Assembly (NCBI GenBank): GCA_963757065.1
Contig: CAVWQC010000003.1
Coordinates: forward strand, 124,001-188,000
Direction: 5' to 3'
Source of the DNA: PNON01 sp963757065
Lineage (GTDB): Bacteria > Chloroflexota > Anaerolineae > Anaerolineales > Anaerolineaceae
Length of the DNA stretch: 64,000 bases
Positions 47,936-58,259 of this stretch are shown here, one piece after another; the first letter of the stretch is position 1, and every line of letters starts with the position of its first letter. Position numbers and translations under genes: made by a program. Under the pieces are notes generated by a model that saw only the letters and a program-made list of their open reading frames with translations, did not search any database and was not told where the DNA came from.

Positions 47936-48012
47936 TCCAGCAATGGGCATTCTGAAATACGAATATTCATTTTGATTTATTGTTGGCTAGCTCATTATGT
48001 TGCGGATAAAGA

Positions 48013-48041
48013 TAAAACCGGGAGCATCTCTGCTCCCGGTT
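48013..48041 (-). terminator. Terminator of the rpsO-pnp operon
   Basis: An 11-base stem (48016-48026 with 48031-48041), a four-base loop and a minus-strand TTTTATC. Confidence 0.8.
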
Positions 48042-48076
48042 CATTTCAATAAGAATTATATCCAATAATGGAATAA

Positions 48077-50309
48077 TTATCTGCGGTTGAAGCCGCCACG
48101 ATCGCCACCGCTACGGTTTCCTCCACTGCGATTTCCACCGCGGTCACCACCAGGCCTGCTTCCACCCGGACGACTTCCACCACTACCTTTGCGGTCTTTG
48201 GCCATGGCTTCTTCCGCTGTCCAGCCTTCCAGGACTGCCTGGCGTGAAAGCCTGATTTTTCCTGCCGGGTCAATATCGATCACCATGACTGTGATCTCAT
48301 CACCCATGTTGACGATATCTTCCACTTTTTCAACCCGTTCTGTATCCAACTGGCTGATGTGGACCATGCCATCCATATTCGGAAGGATTTCCACGAAAGC
48401 GCCAAAGTCGGCTACGCGCACGACTTTACCGGTATAGATCCGGCCAATGGTTGGAGTCTCGGTCAGTGCTTCTATGCGTTCGCGAGCCATTGCTTCCCCT
48501 TCACCATCGATGGCGGCAATATAAACAGTTCCATCATCGGCAATGTCGATCTTGGTGTGAGTCTCTTCCTGCAGGCTGCGAATATTCTTTCCGCCTGGGC
48601 CAATGATCGCTCCGATCTTTTCCACTGCCACCTTGAGGATGGTGATCCTTGGAGCATGTGGTTTTAATTCCGGTCGATACTCTGCCAGGGTGCTGGTGAT
48701 CTCACCCAAAATGGCATGCCGGGCTTCCTTGGCCTGTGCCAGTGCGGTACCCATGATCTCTGTGGTGATGCCCTTGATCTTGATATCCATTTGTAAAGCT
48801 GTTATACCAAGTTCAGTGCCAGCCACTTTGAAATCCATATCTCCCAGATGATCTTCCAATCCCTGGATGTCGGTCAACACCTGGAAGGTGTCGCCTTCTT
48901 TGACCAACCCCATCGCCACTCCCGCTACTGGAGCTTTGATCGGAACACCGGCATCCATTAATGCGAGGGTCGATCCGCATACAGAAGCCATCGAGCTTGA
49001 TCCATTGGATGCCAGTACTTCGGATACAAGACGCAGGGTATATGGGAAATCTTTTTCGGCTGGAATAACGGGATATAAAGCCCGTTCAGCCAGTGCACCA
49101 TGTCCAATTTCGCGCCGGCTCTGACCACGAAGCTGCTTGACTTCGCCAGTGGAGTAAGGTGGGAAATTGTAATGATGAATATATCGTTTTGTATCTTTCG
49201 GAGAAAGGGTATCAATCTCCTGCGCTTCCTTGGGAGTTCCGAGGGTTAGCAGGGTCATTACCTGGGTTTCTCCCCGGGTGAACAAACCTGAGCCATGTGC
49301 ACGCGGGCTTGTGCCTACTTCGCACCAGATCGGGCGAATTTCTTTCAGACCACGGCCATCCGGTCTTTTGCTTTCATTCAAGATCCGTGAACGGACGATA
49401 TTCTTATATGTCTCTTCAAAAGCAGCTTTCACTGCACCAGTCAGAGTTGCATCTTCAGCACAGAGTTCTTCAACAACTTTGGCTTCAAGTGCATCGACTG
49501 CATCATAGAGTTCGGATTTCTTATGAGGAGCTTCCAGTGCTGCGGTTAACGGTGCTGTGACTTTCTCCGCCACCTTACGGAATAATTCTCCATCCTGGGC
49601 TTTGATCTCGATCTGGCGTTTTGGTTTTCCGATCTCAGCAGCCATTTTATCCTGCAAATCGATCAAAGGGAGCAGGGATTTGTGGCCGAATTCCAATGCC
49701 TTAAGCATTTCGGCTTCAGATAATTCCTGGGCGCCGGCTTCGACCATTAAAATGGCATCCCGAGTGCCCGCAATACGCAGGTCAAGTTCGCTCTGGTCGA
49801 TCTGGGCAAAGGTGGGGTTTACAACGAATGCTCCATTCACTTTACCAATACGAACAGCAGCTACAGGACCAGCCCAGGGCACGTCTGAGATCGTCAGTGC
49901 TCCGGACGCAGCATTAATCGCTAAGTATGTCCAGTGGATGTATTTCATCTGCTGAAAGGGTAAACAGGATGACCTGAACCTCATTCCGCATTTCCTGGTT
50001 GAACAACGGGCGCAATGGACGGTCAGTTAGTCGACCGGTAAGTATGGCATCTTCGCTGGGTCTTCCTTCACGACGAAAGAATGATCCGGGAATCTTTCCG
50101 CTGGCATACATTCTCTCTTCGTACTCTACAGTCAATGGGAAGAAATCGATTCCTTCCCGCAAACCGCCCATTGTGGCGGCTGCAAATACGATCGAGTCTC
50201 CCTGACGGACGGTCATGGATCCACCGGCCTGGGCGGCCAGTTTGCCGGTTTCAAACGTGATCGTCTGATCACCGACTGTGGCTGAATATTGATGACTTTC
50301 TGGTTTCAT
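48077..50309 (-). CDS. pnp: Polyribonucleotide nucleotidyltransferase (one frameshift)
   Basis: Phosphorolytic 3'-5' exoribonuclease of the RNA degradosome. Two RNase PH folds, then KH (about 575-635) and S1 (about 645-715) domains. The N-terminal frame (ATG 50309) shows FFPLTVEYEERMYASGKIPGS and stops at 49914; the rest (INAASGALTISDVPWAGPV and onward) continues after dropping one base near 49922. Corrected length is about 743 residues. The extreme C-terminus is a Gly/Arg/Ser-rich tail (repeats of GGDRGGNRSGG), an RGG-box-like RNA-binding extension. It follows rpsO on the same strand, the standard gene order. Since pnp is highly conserved, the break is probably a sequence error. Confidence 0.93.
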
Positions 50310-50476
50310 GGTTCTTTTTCCTTATATGAAAATTCCCACCGTGTCAGGGACTGAAAGCAAGCTAGGACAATTTTCGATTGTCCTGGCAAAGTTTCAATTC
50401 CCAACGCATGGGTTTAGTAAATGTATCCTGCAATTTTTATTGAGCCTGATTGGCTGTCCCGTAAACCGCAAATGAA

Positions 50477-50507
50477 GAGTAGATGGTTTCACTTTCACCA
50501 TCTACTC
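50477..50507 (-). terminator. Hairpin between rpsO and pnp
   Basis: An 11-base perfect stem (50477-50487 with 50497-50507) with a nine-base loop just after rpsO. The T-run is poor on either strand, so it is likely an attenuator, or an RNase processing site such as the one that controls pnp in other bacteria. Confidence 0.55.
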
Positions 50508-50516
50508 GATTTTCAC

Positions 50517-50789
50517 TTATTTCTTGCGTATGTTCAAGCGTTCTGTTATGGCGAGGTACCTGGGGTAATCAGATTTCCGCAAGTAAGCCAGTAATCTGCG
50601 CCTGGTTCCCACCAGTATCAATAACCCGCGGCGGGAACTGTTATCCAGCTTGTGAGCCCGCAAATGCTCGGTAAGTTGTGTTATACGCTTGCTCAAAATG
50701 GCAATCTGAACTTCCGGACTGCCAGTGTCGCTTTCGTGACGGTGAAAATCGGTAATGACCTGTGTTTTTACTTCCTTGTTAAGTGGCAT
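50517..50789 (-). CDS. rpsO: 30S ribosomal protein S15
   Basis: Primary-binding 16S rRNA protein; 90 residues, the usual length. HESDTGSPEVQIAILSKRI and DNSSRRGLLILVGTRRRLLAYLR are the family signature. The frame runs up to 50834, but the ATG at 50789 behind AGGAG gives the normal protein. It heads the rpsO-pnp unit. Confidence 0.95.
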   Translation of the reverse strand: MPLNKEVKTQVITDFHRHESDTGSPEVQIAILSKRITQLTEHLRAHKLDNSSRRGLLILVGTRRRLLAYLRKSDYPRYLAITERLNIRKK

Positions 50790-50963
50790 GACGTTGCTTC
50801 TCCTGAATAATATTTTGCAAGTCTCCTGTCCCAAAGCATTTGCCGTAGGAAGGACTAGTCAATGGCAGAAATTATACCATAAAAAATAGCTGTTTTTGAT
50901 GGGAAGACCATTGTGTAATCTCGGTGGTGGAATGATACAAATATTGGGAGGGGGGAAGGATAT

Positions 50964-51779
50964 CTACTCTGTATCTGTATCCGTCAGATATCTCAGATCT
51001 TTTTGCAGCTCAATGGGAAATAATGACACACTGCGTTTCAGAAATCGATTGGCGAGTAGGTTTTTTGACTCAGGTTTCATACTTAAACTTTTAATAAAGT
51101 AAACTGATTCAGAACTCGATTTTTTGATCATTACCTGGAGCAAATGCAGTAATTCCTGCAGAATGGCTCCATCATTACTTTGAATTATCCTCGATATAAG
51201 TTCAAAAGACCTGGGAAGATAAGCGTCCCCTTCAATTTCCAGTGCGTCCTCAACTGCATAGATTGCACTGATCAGGTTCGAGGTGCGTCTTGATTCCATC
51301 CAACCATCCAGGATCTTCTGCCATTCATCATTTGCATATGTGCGGATAGCCCGGGATCCGACTGCTGATAATTGTCGTAATAAGAGCAGATCATTCGTGC
51401 TTTTGTACCAGTCATTAAATTGCTCCACGACCGGTTCTTGAGGTTTTGCGTTCAAAGCGCTCAGAATGGTAATGGCTAATAATTTCTCTTCGATGCTGGG
51501 AGATTTCCACAATCGTATTGCAACTTCCAGACCCTGTTCCTGGTTGTGGACTTTTACCTGGGCTAACAGGTCCCGTTCGACCTGCCAGATCACTTTTTCC
51601 GGCACATGGTAACTGGGAGTAGCTTTTAACCTGCCCGGGACGGTCTGAGGGCGGAAGGTCCGGTTGCTATAATAATTCAACAGTTCGCGAAACATTGGCA
51701 GGAAAAGATCCGGGCGGGATATTTTTCCTGCCAGATTAGCACTCTGAAGCTTTAGTTTATCCAACTCAACTGCAGGCAT
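50964..51779 (-). CDS. HEAT-like helical protein, possibly AlkD-related
   Basis: A 271-residue all-helical soluble protein. Repeated helix pairs, with LWKSPSIEEKLLAITILSAL recalling the HEAT-like repeats of the AlkD DNA-glycosylase superfamily. The catalytic Trp/Asp context of AlkD was not identified, so the assignment is weak. It starts eight bases after the proS stop and may be co-transcribed with it. Confidence 0.55.
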   Translation of the reverse strand: MPAVELDKLKLQSANLAGKISRPDLFLPMFRELLNYYSNRTFRPQTVPGRLKATPSYHVPEKVIWQVERDLLAQVKVHNQEQGLEVAIRLWKSPSIEEKLLAITILSALNAKPQEPVVEQFNDWYKSTNDLLLLRQLSAVGSRAIRTYANDEWQKILDGWMESRRTSNLISAIYAVEDALEIEGDAYLPRSFELISRIIQSNDGAILQELLHLLQVMIKKSSSESVYFIKSLSMKPESKNLLANRFLKRSVSLFPIELQKDLRYLTDTDTE

Positions 51780-51787
51780 TTTTCGGT

Positions 51788-53221
51788 TTAGTACGATTTG
51801 GCAAAATATACCTTTTGCTCTGCGTCTTCACCACAAACGATGCACTTTCCCTTAGTTTCACCCTGGTCAAGTGGGATACAGCGCGTGGTTGCCCTGGTAT
51901 CTTCCTTGACTTTGGCTTCACATTCCACTTTCCCGCACCAATGTGCAAATGCCCATCCATTTTGGACGATCGTTTTCAAGTCTTCGTAATCTTTTGGCTC
52001 ATGGATGTTTGCATCCCGGAACCTGGTGGCCTTTTCCAGCATCGCTGCCTGGATTTCAACCAGTAAATCACCAACCACACCAGCCAATCCTTCCTGGCTG
52101 ACAAATCTTTTTCCATCTCTTCCGGGAATATCACGCCGTGCCAGGGCAACAGAACCTTTTTCTACATCCTTCGGTCCGATCTCCAGTCGCAGCGGAACAC
52201 CACGCATTTCCCAGTCGTTAAATTTGAAACCCGGGGTAACTTCAGTCCGGTCATCCACCTTTATCCGCAGATCAGAAAGCATATTCTTCACTTTCTCCAC
52301 GACAGGCATGACTTTACTGCGTTCTTCATCATTCTTATAGATCGGAACGATCACCACCTGGATGGGTGCCAGCCGGGGAGGCAGCACCAGACCCTGATCA
52401 TCGCCATGGGTCATGATGATCGCACCAATGAATTGGGTGCTTAATCCCCATGATGTCGTCCAGCAGAATTGCTGCTCATTATTTTGATCAAGGAATTGGA
52501 TCTCGAACGCCTTGGCAAAATTTTGGCCGAGGTTATGTGAAGTTCCAGATTGCAGGGCTTTGGTATCTCCCATCATGGCTTCTATGGTGTAACTGCGTGC
52601 TGCTCCGGCAAATTTTTCAGTGACACTTTTCATTCCGGGGATGACGGGGACTGCACCTTCGTTGACGGCGAAATCAGTATAAACATCCAGCATGCGGCGG
52701 GTTTCTTCTTCGGCTTCTTTCTCGGTGGCATGGGCCGTATGACCTTCCTGCCAGTAAAACTCCAATGTACGCAGGAATAACCGTGTACGCAGTTCCCAAC
52801 GGACGACGTTGCCCCACTGGTTGATCAGTACCGGCAGATCCCGGTAGCTCTTGATCCACTTGGAATACATATATCCAATCACAGTTTCAGAGGTGGGGCG
52901 AACTACCAGCGGTTCTTCCAACTTCTCACCACCACCGATGGTTACAACTGCAAGTTCAGGTGCGAAACCCTCAACATGTTCCTTTTCCTTTTCCAAAAAG
53001 CTCATGGGAATGAATAATGGGAAAGCAGCGTTTTGATGCCCGGTGGCTTTGAAACGTTTGTCCAGGGCTTGCTGGATATTCTCCCATAACGCCCACCCGT
53101 ACGGTCGGACCACCATGCAGCCACGAACTGGAGCATAATCTGCCATTTCGGCGCGTTGGATGACCTGGTTGTACCATTCGGAATAATTTTCACTGCGTAA
53201 AGGTAATTTCTCTTCTGCCAT
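51788..53221 (-). CDS. proS: Prolyl-tRNA synthetase, archaeal/eukaryal type
   Basis: Charges tRNA-Pro. 477 residues without the insertion (editing) domain of the long bacterial type. Class II motifs: motif 1 around YAPVRGCMVVRPYG, motif 2 NQWGNVVRWELRTRLFLRTLEF and motif 3 near GLVLPPRLAPIQ. The anticodon-binding domain follows (about 285-390), and a C-terminal domain has the Cys pairs CGKVEC and CIVCGED, seen in this type. The ATG at 53221 has GAGAGAT upstream. Confidence 0.93.
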   Translation of the reverse strand: MAEEKLPLRSENYSEWYNQVIQRAEMADYAPVRGCMVVRPYGWALWENIQQALDKRFKATGHQNAAFPLFIPMSFLEKEKEHVEGFAPELAVVTIGGGEKLEEPLVVRPTSETVIGYMYSKWIKSYRDLPVLINQWGNVVRWELRTRLFLRTLEFYWQEGHTAHATEKEAEEETRRMLDVYTDFAVNEGAVPVIPGMKSVTEKFAGAARSYTIEAMMGDTKALQSGTSHNLGQNFAKAFEIQFLDQNNEQQFCWTTSWGLSTQFIGAIIMTHGDDQGLVLPPRLAPIQVVIVPIYKNDEERSKVMPVVEKVKNMLSDLRIKVDDRTEVTPGFKFNDWEMRGVPLRLEIGPKDVEKGSVALARRDIPGRDGKRFVSQEGLAGVVGDLLVEIQAAMLEKATRFRDANIHEPKDYEDLKTIVQNGWAFAHWCGKVECEAKVKEDTRATTRCIPLDQGETKGKCIVCGEDAEQKVYFAKSY

Positions 53222-53270
53222 TCTTTATCTCTCAATCATGATTTGGAAAATGAATATATTTAATTAATAT

Positions 53271-53816
53271 TTAGGGAACCAACTCCCAGGAAGATAGCAT
53301 TTCCATGCCGGTCTCGTTTGTATCCGCGTAATGCAGCCATTTTATATCGTGTTCAGGGATATATTTCGATTGAGCGGAAATGAACTCACCCATTACAGCT
53401 TTCCATCCTTCTCCGATCAGGATCAATGGCTTCGGCCTTTGCGCGCCTATGAGAAGCTGGTTCCACATCACGCTGATCTCTGCCAGAGTCCCGATCCCAC
53501 CTGGAAGCGCGAAAGCGCCGTCGCATATATCAATTAGAGCACCTAACCTTTGATGTAAAGTATCATAATGGATCTCTTCCATTACCCATTCGTTTGCACC
53601 TGTTGGCCGCATATGTTCCAAATCTCCACAGGTGATACCGATCACGTGTCCGCCGGCTTCGTTTGCACCGCGGCTGACAGCTTCCATTACGCCGATGTAG
53701 CCACCAGTCGCGACCGAATGTCCGGTTTGTGCTAACATCTTTCCGAGTTGGTAGGCTTGTAAATAAGCTGCGCTGCCCGGTTTTGGGCTTGAACCGCCAA
53801 ATACTGTAATGATCAT
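53271..53816 (-). CDS. LOG-family (lysine decarboxylase-like) phosphoribohydrolase
   Basis: A 181-residue Rossmann-like protein of the LOG family, whose members cleave nucleoside 5'-monophosphates to base and ribose phosphate. The hallmark PGGIGTLAEI is present (residue about 104), along with GGSSPKPGSAAY and GGYIGVMEAVSRGA. The nucleotide substrate here is not known. AGAAGGA precedes the start. Confidence 0.88.
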   Translation of the reverse strand: MIITVFGGSSPKPGSAAYLQAYQLGKMLAQTGHSVATGGYIGVMEAVSRGANEAGGHVIGITCGDLEHMRPTGANEWVMEEIHYDTLHQRLGALIDICDGAFALPGGIGTLAEISVMWNQLLIGAQRPKPLILIGEGWKAVMGEFISAQSKYIPEHDIKWLHYADTNETGMEMLSSWELVP

Positions 53817-53987
53817 AAGAATCCTTCTGTCTGAATTACCCGATTATACTTTGAAATCCTGCTCCAAAGGGTTATCAACTGTCAAATTCCCCACAAGTTG
53901 ACAGCAATGGTCCGATACAAGCTTAACTTCTTGATATATTAATATGCACCGAACTAAGTATGAAAAATATGAGCGACCCCTAACAGT

Positions 53988-55007
53988 TTATGATGGGTTT
54001 TGAATTACCTTAAATCCAGTCATTTTCTTTGAATTTTCATCCCATAGCCGCAACCCTAAAGATTTTAAACTCGAAACCAAAGTGATAGTCGGTGCATCAT
54101 GCAATTCTGGATTAGCTTTGTAACATTCCTGTAAATGATAATTGGGGATGCGGGGGTTTAAATGGTGTATATGGTGGTAACCAATATTTCCGGTAAACCA
54201 ATTAATAAAACCGGGTAGTTTGAAATAGGATGCTCCCTTCCTTGAAGCGCTTATAAAATCCCACTGTTCATCGTGGGCCCAGTAAACACTTTCAAATTGG
54301 TGTTGGATATAAAATAAATATATTCCAAATAATCCTGCCAGCCACATGACTGGAATCTGTATTAAAACGAATGCTTTCCAACCGAATAAAAGAGTTAATC
54401 CCGACGCCAAAATAATAAGTGCCAGGTCGGTCAACAATACACTGCGGACTTCCCTCCATCTTGAACCTGGTGGAGGAATTCTTTGTCTGAGCATGAACAC
54501 AAAAATTGGTCCTAATCCGAACATTACCAAAGGATGCCTGAAGAAAGCATAGGTTGCTTTCGTAACCCAGCTGCTCTTGCGATATTCTTCAACTGTCATC
54601 GTCATTACATCCCCGACACCACGCTTCTCCAGGTTACCCACTGTGGCATGATGAACTGCATGATCATGCCACCAGGAATCACTGGGTGTAAATGTGAGAA
54701 CACCCAGGAAAAAACCCACTATACTATTGGCTCGGTTGGATTTGAAGAATGAATGGTGCCCGCAGTCATGAAAGATAATAAAAATCCTAATGAGGAAACC
54801 GGCTGCAGGAATTATCAATAATACTGTTAACCAATAGGAGTATTGTAAACTGAGGATCATCAATACCCAGATAAAAAGGTATGGCAGAAGAGAGTCCAAA
54901 AGTTGGGTAACACTTATCCTCATATCCGGTTTTTGATACGGGGAGAGCATTTTTTTGTAATAAGCTATGAGCTGAATTTTTGTTAATCTATCCATATTAC
55001 TGTTCAT
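53988..55007 (-). CDS. Membrane fatty acid desaturase
   Basis: A 339-residue di-iron desaturase of the fatty acid desaturase family. The three histidine boxes are present: HDCGHH (about 78), HDHAVHH (about 113) and HHIHH (about 278); about four transmembrane helices. It probably introduces a double bond into membrane lipid chains and would need oxygen. The frame extends to 55052; the ATG at 55007 with GAGGTG is chosen. Single gene. Confidence 0.9.
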   Translation of the reverse strand: MNSNMDRLTKIQLIAYYKKMLSPYQKPDMRISVTQLLDSLLPYLFIWVLMILSLQYSYWLTVLLIIPAAGFLIRIFIIFHDCGHHSFFKSNRANSIVGFFLGVLTFTPSDSWWHDHAVHHATVGNLEKRGVGDVMTMTVEEYRKSSWVTKATYAFFRHPLVMFGLGPIFVFMLRQRIPPPGSRWREVRSVLLTDLALIILASGLTLLFGWKAFVLIQIPVMWLAGLFGIYLFYIQHQFESVYWAHDEQWDFISASRKGASYFKLPGFINWFTGNIGYHHIHHLNPRIPNYHLQECYKANPELHDAPTITLVSSLKSLGLRLWDENSKKMTGFKVIQNPS

Positions 55008-55180
55008 TTGCACCTCATTAATAAGTATAAATTCTTCTGAAATCAACATCAAGTGGGAAATTTTGGTAATTTCGGGAACTATTTCAAAGGGAAAGCGTCA
55101 GGTAAGTACGTGGAATGCGTAGGTTATTCTGCGTCTATCCTGATGTATAATGGCGTTTATGTGAATTGGGAAGGGACACT

Positions 55181-55972
55181 ATGACAGAACTCGACAATGT
55201 AGCTATGGAAGCAACCCCGGATAGTACGAAACCGGAATTTGGTAAATGGTTGGGAGCGCTCTGGTTCAAACCGGGAGCCACATTCCTAAAAATAATCGCA
55301 GCAGATGGAAAAACCTGGTGGCTGCCTCTGGTTCTTCTCTCCATCCTTCAACTGGTAAAGAATTTGGTGGAAATCTCTGCACGTAAAGCTGCTGCATTAA
55401 TGGCGACACCTGCATTACCACAGGGAATGCAATATATTACTCCAGACCAGCAAGGGCAGATCGATCAAAGCGTCAATTATCAATCGGGTATATTTTTTAC
55501 ATTTTTCCTGCCTTTATTGTTGGGGCTGGCCGGGATCTGGATCACCTGGCTGATCCTGAGCTCCATACTGCATATTTCCCTCACTCTGGGAGGCAGTCGC
55601 AGCGGCAGCGGTACAACGTTTAATATCTCTGCCTGGGCAACGCTGCCAATTGCAATCCGCCTGATCATTCAGACTATTGGTGTTTTAGTGACACAAAGCC
55701 TTATCAGTCAACCGGGTTTCTCAGGATTCATCACTATCCAGGGGCGGGCGACGCTGATCTTTTCCACCCTCCTGGGGATGATCGACATATTTTTCCTCCT
55801 GCAGTTGGTATACTTGATCATCGGCACTGCCCACCTGGGAGGAGTGACCAGGCGAAAAGCGATCGCTACCGTAGTAATATCTGTCGGATTGACCATGCTT
55901 CTTTCAGCCATTCCAGCCTTTGTATCCTATTCAATTTCAGGAATGAATATTACCCGCCCGTTCTTCTTCTAA
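55181..55972 (+). CDS. YIP1-family membrane protein
   Basis: A 263-residue protein with a cytoplasmic N-terminus and five hydrophobic segments, typical of the YIP1 domain. First gene of a four-gene operon with an ABC ATPase (six-base gap), a secreted CARDB-domain protein and a MacB-like permease. The ATG at 55181 follows GGGAAGGGA; a TTG at 55166 is the alternative. YIP1 proteins often accompany such transporters, but their role is unknown. Confidence 0.8.
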   Translation: MTELDNVAMEATPDSTKPEFGKWLGALWFKPGATFLKIIAADGKTWWLPLVLLSILQLVKNLVEISARKAAALMATPALPQGMQYITPDQQGQIDQSVNYQSGIFFTFFLPLLLGLAGIWITWLILSSILHISLTLGGSRSGSGTTFNISAWATLPIAIRLIIQTIGVLVTQSLISQPGFSGFITIQGRATLIFSTLLGMIDIFFLLQLVYLIIGTAHLGGVTRRKAIATVVISVGLTMLLSAIPAFVSYSISGMNITRPFFF

Positions 55973-55977
55973 ATTTA

Positions 55978-56700
55978 ATGGAATCAAAATTCATTACCAC
56001 CAATCAATTGCGGAAGACTTTTGTGATGGGCAGCAATAAAGTGAATGCCCTGGCAGGGATCGATCTGTCTATCTCGAAAGGCAGCTTCACCGTTGTGATG
56101 GGGCCATCCGGTTCCGGCAAAAGCACTCTCCTTTATTTAGTAGGAGGCCTTGACCGCCCGACTTCAGGACGGATAGGCGTCAATGGGGTCGAACTCGAAG
56201 GGATGGATGAAAATACGCTGGCTGTGTATCGAAGACAGACAGTTGGTTTTATATTCCAGTCATTCAATCTGGTGGCATCCATGACAGCATTGGATAATGT
56301 TGCATTTCCCATGCGGTTTTCAGGAATTTCACGAAAAAAAAGAAAACAAAAGGCACTCGAAGTGCTCGAACAAGTCGGACTCAAAGACAGAGCTCACCAC
56401 CGGCCAACTGAACTTTCGGGCGGTCAACAGCAGCGGGTGGCAATTGCGCGCGCGCTGGTGAATGACCCGCAGTTGATCCTGGCTGATGAACCCACCGGCA
56501 ATCTGGACACAACCAGCGGATGGGGAATCATGCAATTAATGTCCAACCTCCACAACCTTGGAAAGACCGTCATGGTGGTAACGCACGACCCGAGAATGAC
56601 AAAGTTTTCAACACATCAAATTTACCTGCTGGACGGCAACGTAGTCGATGAAACAGCCTATACCGCCAGTCAAATTGCAGCACAACCGGAGTCAGTATGA
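55978..56700 (+). CDS. ABC transporter ATP-binding protein, MacB/LolD type
   Basis: A 240-residue ATPase that drives the MacB-like permease three genes on. Walker A GPSGSGKST (about 41-49), Q-loop FIFQSFNL, signature LSGGQQQRVAIARAL and Walker B LILADEPTGNLD match the LolD/MacB subfamily. Stop and start codons overlap (ATGA, 56697-56700) with the next gene. Confidence 0.93.
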   Translation: MESKFITTNQLRKTFVMGSNKVNALAGIDLSISKGSFTVVMGPSGSGKSTLLYLVGGLDRPTSGRIGVNGVELEGMDENTLAVYRRQTVGFIFQSFNLVASMTALDNVAFPMRFSGISRKKRKQKALEVLEQVGLKDRAHHRPTELSGGQQQRVAIARALVNDPQLILADEPTGNLDTTSGWGIMQLMSNLHNLGKTVMVVTHDPRMTKFSTHQIYLLDGNVVDETAYTASQIAAQPESV

Positions 56701-58207
56701 GACATAATAATCTGTTACTCAGAAAAATAGTTACAACCGTTATATTTAGTTCGATGATCATCGTTGGAGTATTCATGAATCAAGCAAAATCTGTATCCGC
56801 CCAGGATACGGAAACTCCCACACCAACCAATACTTTCACACCCACCAATACACCGGTTCCACCAACATCAACACCGGTACCATTCGGCCGGCCGCTGGTA
56901 GTGATCGATGGGTACACAGGACCCGGAAAATCGATCGCACCGGGGAAAACCTTTGATGTAACCATCAATCTGAGCAATCATGGTCTCATTCAAGCTTCCA
57001 ATGTGGTTATCTCTTTTTCATCCGGGGATTTCATTGCCCGCGGTACAGGCGGTGTACAGGCGATATCCTTTCTAAATTCCGGGCAGGCGTCATCCATAAG
57101 CCAGCAGTTGACAGCATCCGATGCAGTCTTAGGAAAAACAGTTGCTTACATGACTGTCACAATCAGCTACACCGACACCCTTGGAGCTGTATTCACTTCT
57201 GATACCAGTCTTGCATTCAATATTAAGAATGTTGAAGCCACAACTGAATCGGGAGGCTATTACAGTCCCAGTGCCACACCTACCTCCAGCAAACGGCCGC
57301 AATTAGTTATCAGCAATTATCTGACGGATCTCGATCCCCTCCAACCAGGGTCATCTTTCACATTGTCATTGAATATTGCCAATGTCGGTTCGACCAATGC
57401 CAAAAATATCACCATGGTCATGGGCGGTGGCAGTTCCAGCTCCGGCAGCGGCGATAGCGGAACGGCTGTTCCAGGAGGAGTTTCTGGTTCTTCGGGTGAG
57501 TTTACCAATTTCGCACCCATCGGATCCTCGAATGTTCAGACACTTGGAAATGTGGGTACAGCAGAAAATAAACAGGCTTCACAAAAATTAATAGTCAATG
57601 TGTCCACCAATCCCGGTACGTATCCGGTCAAGTTTTCATTTGTCTATACGGATGAATCCGGTAAATCCTGGCAGGATGACCAGGTCATTACACTGCTGGT
57701 TTACAGGCTGCCAATTTTGGATGTCAACTTCTACCGCCCGCCCGATATGTTTTCTGCGGGTATGCCGGGAGTGCTGCCAATACAGGTGGTGAACCTCAGC
57801 CGCAACAGCACGATCCTGGGCAGTATGAAAGTAACAACTGCAGCGGGGGCGTTGACGAATGACACCATGCTGATCGGACCGCTTGATGCCGGGGGGTACT
57901 TCCCGCTCGATGTCAACTTTACGCCCGATGCAGAAGGTAAAGCTGAGATCGTTGTGACTATTCAATATACAGATGATTTTAACAGCCCGCGTGAAGTAAC
58001 CAGCAAGTTCTTTGTGGATGTCGCCCCGGCAGTGGACATGTCTGGTCCCGGGTTGGATGGAATGGGTGGCGGAGGCGGTGGGGCGGGGGAGGATTTGTTG
58101 AGCCTCAACCAGAAACCACCTGGCAAAAAGTGGTTCGTTTCATCAAGGGATTATTCGGATTGGATAGCGGTACACCTGTTGTGCCCGCCGACCAATCTCA
58201 AACCTGA
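56697..58207 (+). CDS. Secreted CARDB-domain protein of an ABC export operon (one frameshift)
   Basis: A secreted protein of about 503 residues after correction. Signal peptide or anchor (about 1-35), a TPTNT-type linker (about 40-60) and two CARDB-like beta domains in the first half, each preceding a Ser/Gly-rich loop; a third follows. Near the end is a poly-Gly stretch (58060-58092). The frame as read gives an unlikely basic Pro-rich tail up to 58253. One missing G in the tract restores an end with an amphipathic helix (WQKVVRFIKGLFGLDSG) stopping at 58207. It may bridge the transporter to an external partner, like the periplasmic adaptor of MacAB systems; no adaptor homology was seen. Confidence 0.68.
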
Positions 58208-58259
58208 GGAGCCGCCTGTGCATGTCAAGCCTGCCCCGATGAAGGGCGGTTAACCTCTT

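Noticed and set aside
1973..49925. The recurrent +1 shifts as a programmed frameshifting system
   Set aside because: The sites share no common slippery motif or hairpin, and the affected genes belong to families not known to use frameshifting; sequence error is simpler.
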